NCBI GenBank assembly: GCA_041946865.1 | Contig: JBHGBF010000043.1 | Span: 1-27,846, forward strand | Source of the DNA: RPQK01 sp041946865 | Lineage (GTDB): Bacteria > Acidobacteriota > UBA6911 > RPQK01 | Direction: 5' to 3' | DNA: 27,846 nucleotides | Position numbers and translations under genes: made by a program | Shown here: positions 24,489 to 27,846 of the stretch, in pieces | Numbering within the stretch: the stretch's first letter is position 1 | Layout: each line of letters begins with the position of its first letter | Notes under the pieces: generated by a model | The model's input: the letters and a program-made list of their open reading frames with translations, nothing else | What the model was told of the DNA's origin: nothing | Databases searched by the model: none

Positions 24489-27400
24489 ATGTTTTGTCGC
24501 CTTACAATTCAGGTCAGGTTCTGGTTGGCACTGGTTTTGGCCGTTTCCCTTGGCGCTGCGACGGTCAAAGGACAGGAGTATTTTGGACGCAACAAGGTAC
24601 GGTACCAGAAGTTCGACTTCAAGGTCATGAAAACCGACCACTTCGACATCTATTACTACGAGGAAGAACGCGAGGCGGTGTCAGACGCCGCCCGGATGGC
24701 TGAACGCTGGTACACCCGTTTGTCGCAGGTTTTGCAGCACGAGCTCACGAGCCGGCAGCCCCTGATCCTTTACGCCAGTCACCCCGCCTTCCGTCAGACT
24801 ACCGCCATCCCGGGCACAATCGGCGAGGCTACCGGCGGTGTCACCGAAGCGCTCAAGCGCCGGGTGGTCCTGCCCATGTCGGGCCCGATGCGGGAGACCG
24901 ACCACGTGCTCGGGCACGAAATCGTCCATGCCTTTCAGTACGACATGACCGGCCAGGGGCAAACCGGGATTGGGTTCGAGGCCCCCGGGGCGTTGCGCCT
25001 TCCCTTGTGGTTTATCGAGGGAATGGCCGAGTACCTTTCACTCGGTCCCGTGGATTCCCTGACGGCGATGTGGATGCGCGATGCGGTCAGACGCGAAAAC
25101 CTTCCCAGCATAGACGACCTGGAAGACCCGCGCTTCTTTCCCTACCGTTACGGGGAGGCGCTTTGGGCCTACATCGGGGGACGCTTCGGCGATCAGGTCA
25201 TCGGCCGAATCTTACGTGCCGCCGGGAGAAGCGGGGATGCCCGCAGTGCGCTGGAAGGAGTGCTCGGCGTGTCGACCGAGGAACTGACCCAGGACTGGCA
25301 CGCGGCGACAAAGGCGGCGTATGAACCGATCCTGGATGCGACTGCACCCGCCACTGACTTCGGACAAGCCTTGGTGTCGCGCAAGAAGCAGGGTGGAGAG
25401 ATGAACGTCAGCCCATCGATCAGCCCCGACGGGAAATGGGTCGTCTTCTTCTCCGAGAAAGACCTGTTCTCGATCGATGTATTTCTAGCCGACACCCAGA
25501 CGGGCGAGATCAAACGAAAACTGACCTCGACCGCGATCGATCCCCACTTTGAGAGCCTTCAGTTTATCAACTCGGCTGGCGCCTGGAGCCCCGACAGCCG
25601 GCAGGTCGCGATCGGAGCGATCAGCCGGGGAAGGCCCCTGTTGACAATCATCGACGCGGAGAGCGGGAATCGGGTGAAGGAAATCCGCTTTCCCGAGTTG
25701 GGCGAGATCTTCAATCCCGCCTGGTCGCCGGATGGGCGCCAAGTGGCGTTTTCCGCAATCCAGGGCGGCTTGATGGACCTGTTTGTAGTCGACATCCAGA
25801 CTGAAAAAGTACGCCGGTTGACCGACGATGTCTATGCCGAAACCCAGCCCGACTGGTCGCCCGACGGCCGCTATATTGCGATCGCCACCGACCGCTTTTC
25901 CAGCAATGTCGGCAACCTCCAGTTCGGCGAGACGGGTCTGGCCCTGGTGGACGCCGCAAACGGCGAGGTCCAGCCCCTCCCGACCGTGAAAGAAGGACGT
26001 CAGACGAACCCCCAATGGGGAAAAGACAGCCAGACGCTTTACTTCATCTCGGACCACACCGGGATTCCAAACATCTACGTCTACCGGATGAACGGGAGTC
26101 CGTTTGAACAGTTGACCAATCTTCAGACCGGAACGAGCGGCATTGCCAAATTGAGCCCGGCGTTGACGGTGGCGAGTGGAAGCGGACGCGTGCTCTTCAG
26201 CACTTTTGAAGGCGGAGACTACAACCTGTACGTTTTCGACGAGGCGAAGGCCGGCGCCCGGCAGTCGGCGTCGCGGTTGCCCGGGAATCCCGCTCTGCTG
26301 CCTCCAGGGCAGCGAACCACCCAAATGGTAGCTTCGTTCCTGCGGGCCCCGACAGCCGGCTTGCCGAGGACGACCAATTTCCAGATTTCGAATTACGATC
26401 CGAACCTGTCGCTTGATTACGTGGCTCAGCCGACCGTGGGTGTCGGAGTCAGTAATTTCGGCACCTTTGTCGGCGGCGGGACAGGCCTCCACTGGAGTGA
26501 CATGCTCGGCTTTCACAACCTCACCACGCTGTTCGACGCGGGCAACAACGGCGGTGGGAATGTCGCCAATAGTATAACGGCCCTGCTCGGATACGAGAAC
26601 CAGCGGAGTCGTTGGGATTGGGGGGCGATCGGAGGACAGGTCCCGTTTGTGACGGGTGACTTCGTGCAAGGCACCACCGTAGTCAACGGGCAGCAGGTCC
26701 TGGCCGAACAGGTCGTCCGCTTCTGGCAGATCAATCGTGAAATCCAGGGAAGGCTGGCTTACCCGTTTAGCGAAGCCCAAAGGATCGAATTGGGGGGCGG
26801 CTTCCGGAACATCTCCTTTGATGCCGAGTCGGAAACCGACTTCTTCTCGCCTGTGACCGGGGAGTTCCTGGCACGCCAGACGCAAGACCTGCCGCGGCCG
26901 GACGCGATCAATCTCGGCACCGCCACCGCCGCTCTCGTCTACGACACGAGTGTTTTCGGCGGGACCAGCCCGGTGATCGGCCAGCGGTACAGGTTTCAGG
27001 TCGAACAAGTAGGCGGCAGCCTGCTCTTCACGAACGTCTTGACTGACTACCGCCGCTACTTCATGTTCCTGCGTCCCCTGACGCTGGCCGGTCGTTTCCT
27101 GCATTATGGCCGCTACGGTTCTGACGCCGAGGACCCGAGGATGCAGGATCTCTTCTTAGGCTATCCCTCGCTGATCAGGGGTTACGACTTCGGTTCATTC
27201 AGCGTGGACGAGTGCCAGCCGACAACGCCCGGCGACGGCAGCTGTCCGGTTTTCGATCAGCTGATAGGAAGCCGCCTGGCCGTCGCTAATGCGGAACTGA
27301 GGCTGCCCGTGTTCGGGCCGCTGGGCGTCGTACCCAGCCAGGGCTTTATCCCTGTCGAGACGGCCCTGTTCTATGATGCCGGCATGGCCTGGACGTCAAC

Positions 27401-27563
27401 AGCGGGATCGAATTTCAGCGCTCGTGACCCGGTCAAGAGCTATGGCGGATCGCTGCGCATCAACCTGCTGGGTTTTGCAGTAGCCCAGGTCAGCCTGGTC
27501 CGCCCGGTGGACCGGCCCCTGAAGAACTGGATCTGGGAATTCAGCCTCACCCCAGGTTTCTAA
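24489..27563 (+). CDS. Fusion of HExxH metallopeptidase, TolB-like propeller and Omp85-type outer-membrane barrel
   Basis: A 1024-aa predicted outer-membrane protein with three modules. A signal peptide (about 1-29) leads to a gluzincin-like peptidase domain (about 33-290) with HEIVH (His143, Glu144, His147) and WFIEGMAEYLS, whose Glu177 is the likely third zinc ligand, as in peptidase-MA-like enzymes. Next, about 300-620, is a PD40/TolB-like propeller: VSPSISPDGKWVVFF, FNPAWSPDGRQVAFS and TQPDWSPDGRYIAIA are successive blades. From about 650 to the end is a barrel with the Omp85 loop-6 signature LIRGYDFGS (Arg897-Gly898-Tyr899) and final strand IWEFSLTPGF. The ATG at 24489 is preferred over 24477 because GGGAG sits 5 nt before it. 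No POTRA domain is visible. The role is inferred: envelope proteolysis, OMP quality control or secretion. It shares the bamA upstream region. Confidence 0.85.
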   Translation: MFCRLTIQVRFWLALVLAVSLGAATVKGQEYFGRNKVRYQKFDFKVMKTDHFDIYYYEEEREAVSDAARMAERWYTRLSQVLQHELTSRQPLILYASHPAFRQTTAIPGTIGEATGGVTEALKRRVVLPMSGPMRETDHVLGHEIVHAFQYDMTGQGQTGIGFEAPGALRLPLWFIEGMAEYLSLGPVDSLTAMWMRDAVRRENLPSIDDLEDPRFFPYRYGEALWAYIGGRFGDQVIGRILRAAGRSGDARSALEGVLGVSTEELTQDWHAATKAAYEPILDATAPATDFGQALVSRKKQGGEMNVSPSISPDGKWVVFFSEKDLFSIDVFLADTQTGEIKRKLTSTAIDPHFESLQFINSAGAWSPDSRQVAIGAISRGRPLLTIIDAESGNRVKEIRFPELGEIFNPAWSPDGRQVAFSAIQGGLMDLFVVDIQTEKVRRLTDDVYAETQPDWSPDGRYIAIATDRFSSNVGNLQFGETGLALVDAANGEVQPLPTVKEGRQTNPQWGKDSQTLYFISDHTGIPNIYVYRMNGSPFEQLTNLQTGTSGIAKLSPALTVASGSGRVLFSTFEGGDYNLYVFDEAKAGARQSASRLPGNPALLPPGQRTTQMVASFLRAPTAGLPRTTNFQISNYDPNLSLDYVAQPTVGVGVSNFGTFVGGGTGLHWSDMLGFHNLTTLFDAGNNGGGNVANSITALLGYENQRSRWDWGAIGGQVPFVTGDFVQGTTVVNGQQVLAEQVVRFWQINREIQGRLAYPFSEAQRIELGGGFRNISFDAESETDFFSPVTGEFLARQTQDLPRPDAINLGTATAALVYDTSVFGGTSPVIGQRYRFQVEQVGGSLLFTNVLTDYRRYFMFLRPLTLAGRFLHYGRYGSDAEDPRMQDLFLGYPSLIRGYDFGSFSVDECQPTTPGDGSCPVFDQLIGSRLAVANAELRLPVFGPLGVVPSQGFIPVETALFYDAGMAWTSTAGSNFSARDPVKSYGGSLRINLLGFAVAQVSLVRPVDRPLKNWIWEFSLTPGF

Positions 27564-27627
27564 CCCGGCCCTTTTTCCACACAGGCCCTACAACCGCTTG
27601 TAGCCATGTGTTACCTTGGTTTGATTT

Positions 27628-27756
27628 GTGGACCGTTTTTCGGTCCAACCCATGCTGAAGGGAAACCGCGAATGCCTCAATCTCTATGGGGATGAGTTCC
27701 GGGACTTTCCTCGCCGATACCAGGTCGATTTCGACCAACGGTACGTGTGGGACTAG
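27628..27756 (+). CDS. Possible small ORF or gene-tail remnant
   Basis: A frame open from a GTG at 27628 (ATG at 27652) to a TAG at 27754-27756 encodes 42 (or 34) residues including LYGDEFRDFPRRYQVDFDQR and a YVWD end. The acidic/aromatic composition looks protein-like, but there is no SD and no recognised family. The GTG version would begin inside a hairpin. It could equally be a decayed gene end. Treat as low confidence. Confidence 0.2.
   Translation: MDRFSVQPMLKGNRECLNLYGDEFRDFPRRYQVDFDQRYVWD
27629..27647. terminator. Perfect hairpin TGGACCG/CGGTCCA downstream of the Omp85 fusion
   Basis: A 7-bp perfect stem closes a TTTTT loop, 65 nt after the fusion gene's stop. No U-run follows on either strand, so it would be a weak terminator, an RNA-stabilising 3' hairpin or a protein-binding dyad. 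Confidence 0.3.
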
Positions 27757-27807
27757 TCAGGCGGTTTTTGCTTTTCCCCACAGGGAGAGAACCTGAACTC
27801 CCAGTGA

Positions 27808-27844
27808 CCCAGGGTAGGCCGCAAAAAGCGCGGCCGACCCTGGG
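27808..27844. repeat. Strong 15-bp inverted repeat at the window end
   Basis: CCCAGGGTAGGCCGC (27808-27822) pairs with GCGGCCGACCCTGGG (27830-27844) with one mismatch and a 7-nt AAAAAGC loop. It may be a bidirectional terminator stem, a REP element or a mobile-element end. The window stops 2 nt later, so no downstream T-run can be judged. A weaker GGGAG/CTCCC hairpin lies at 27783-27802. Confidence 0.6.
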
Positions 27845-27846
27845 CT

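Noticed and set aside
25485..27104. Minus-strand 539-codon open frame
   Set aside because: Antisense shadow of the peptidase-propeller-Omp85 gene; no recognisable motif and no SD.

Overview
This is a GC-rich, gene-dense chromosomal window from a Gram-negative, outer-membrane-bearing bacterium. The best guess is an Acidobacteriota lineage (Solibacter/Bryobacter-like). That guess rests on family knowledge, not on a marker gene: a very long TonB-dependent receptor with an N-terminal carboxypeptidase-regulatory-like domain, secreted S9 and M20 peptidases, a DUF5597-type glycosidase, MacB/FtsX-type ABC genes, and a histidine kinase with repeated OB-like sensor segments. No rRNA, tRNA, prophage, intact insertion sequence or CRISPR array was seen.

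Layout. 1-2225: a coding-looking remnant, a zinc-ribbon rhomboid protease and a convergent small secreted protein of unknown function. 2226-5183: a two-component pair (kinase and NarL-type regulator, overlapping by 14 nt), then a broken fragment of a second NarL-type regulator. 5467-9126: an Oar-like TonB-dependent receptor. 9127-10322: a terminator, a hairpin-rich stretch, a hicAB toxin-antitoxin pair and a tail fragment of a lost gene. 10323-11939: a secreted clan GH-A glycosidase. 11940-12442: gene debris including a HEPN-like tail. 12443-14533 (minus): an ABC ATPase-permease pair. 14532-15359: a secreted alpha/beta hydrolase whose ATG overlaps the divergent ATPase ATG in one CATG. 15416-15931 (minus): a beta-carbonic anhydrase. 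15991-16207: a palindromic repeat cluster. 16292-20700: an M20D-type amidohydrolase and an S9 peptidase with an extra C-terminal domain. 20782-27563: an envelope block with BamA (minus), a two-PRC-barrel protein and a giant HExxH peptidase / TolB-like propeller / Omp85 barrel fusion. The end carries a small ORF and a strong inverted repeat.

How they work together. Most products are predicted to act in the envelope: import through the TonB receptor, trimming of peptides, amides and glycans by the secreted hydrolases, lipoprotein or substrate extrusion by the ABC pair, and barrel insertion by BamA. The most unusual protein is the peptidase-propeller-Omp85 fusion. It lies beside bamA across an intergenic region with a palindromic TATAATTATA that could serve as a shared -10 for both directions. 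A second theme is initiation without a Shine-Dalgarno: five plus-strand genes have a -10-like hexamer 5-9 nt before the ATG, suggesting leaderless mRNAs, while others have strong SD sites. A third theme is gene debris in nearly every long intergenic stretch.
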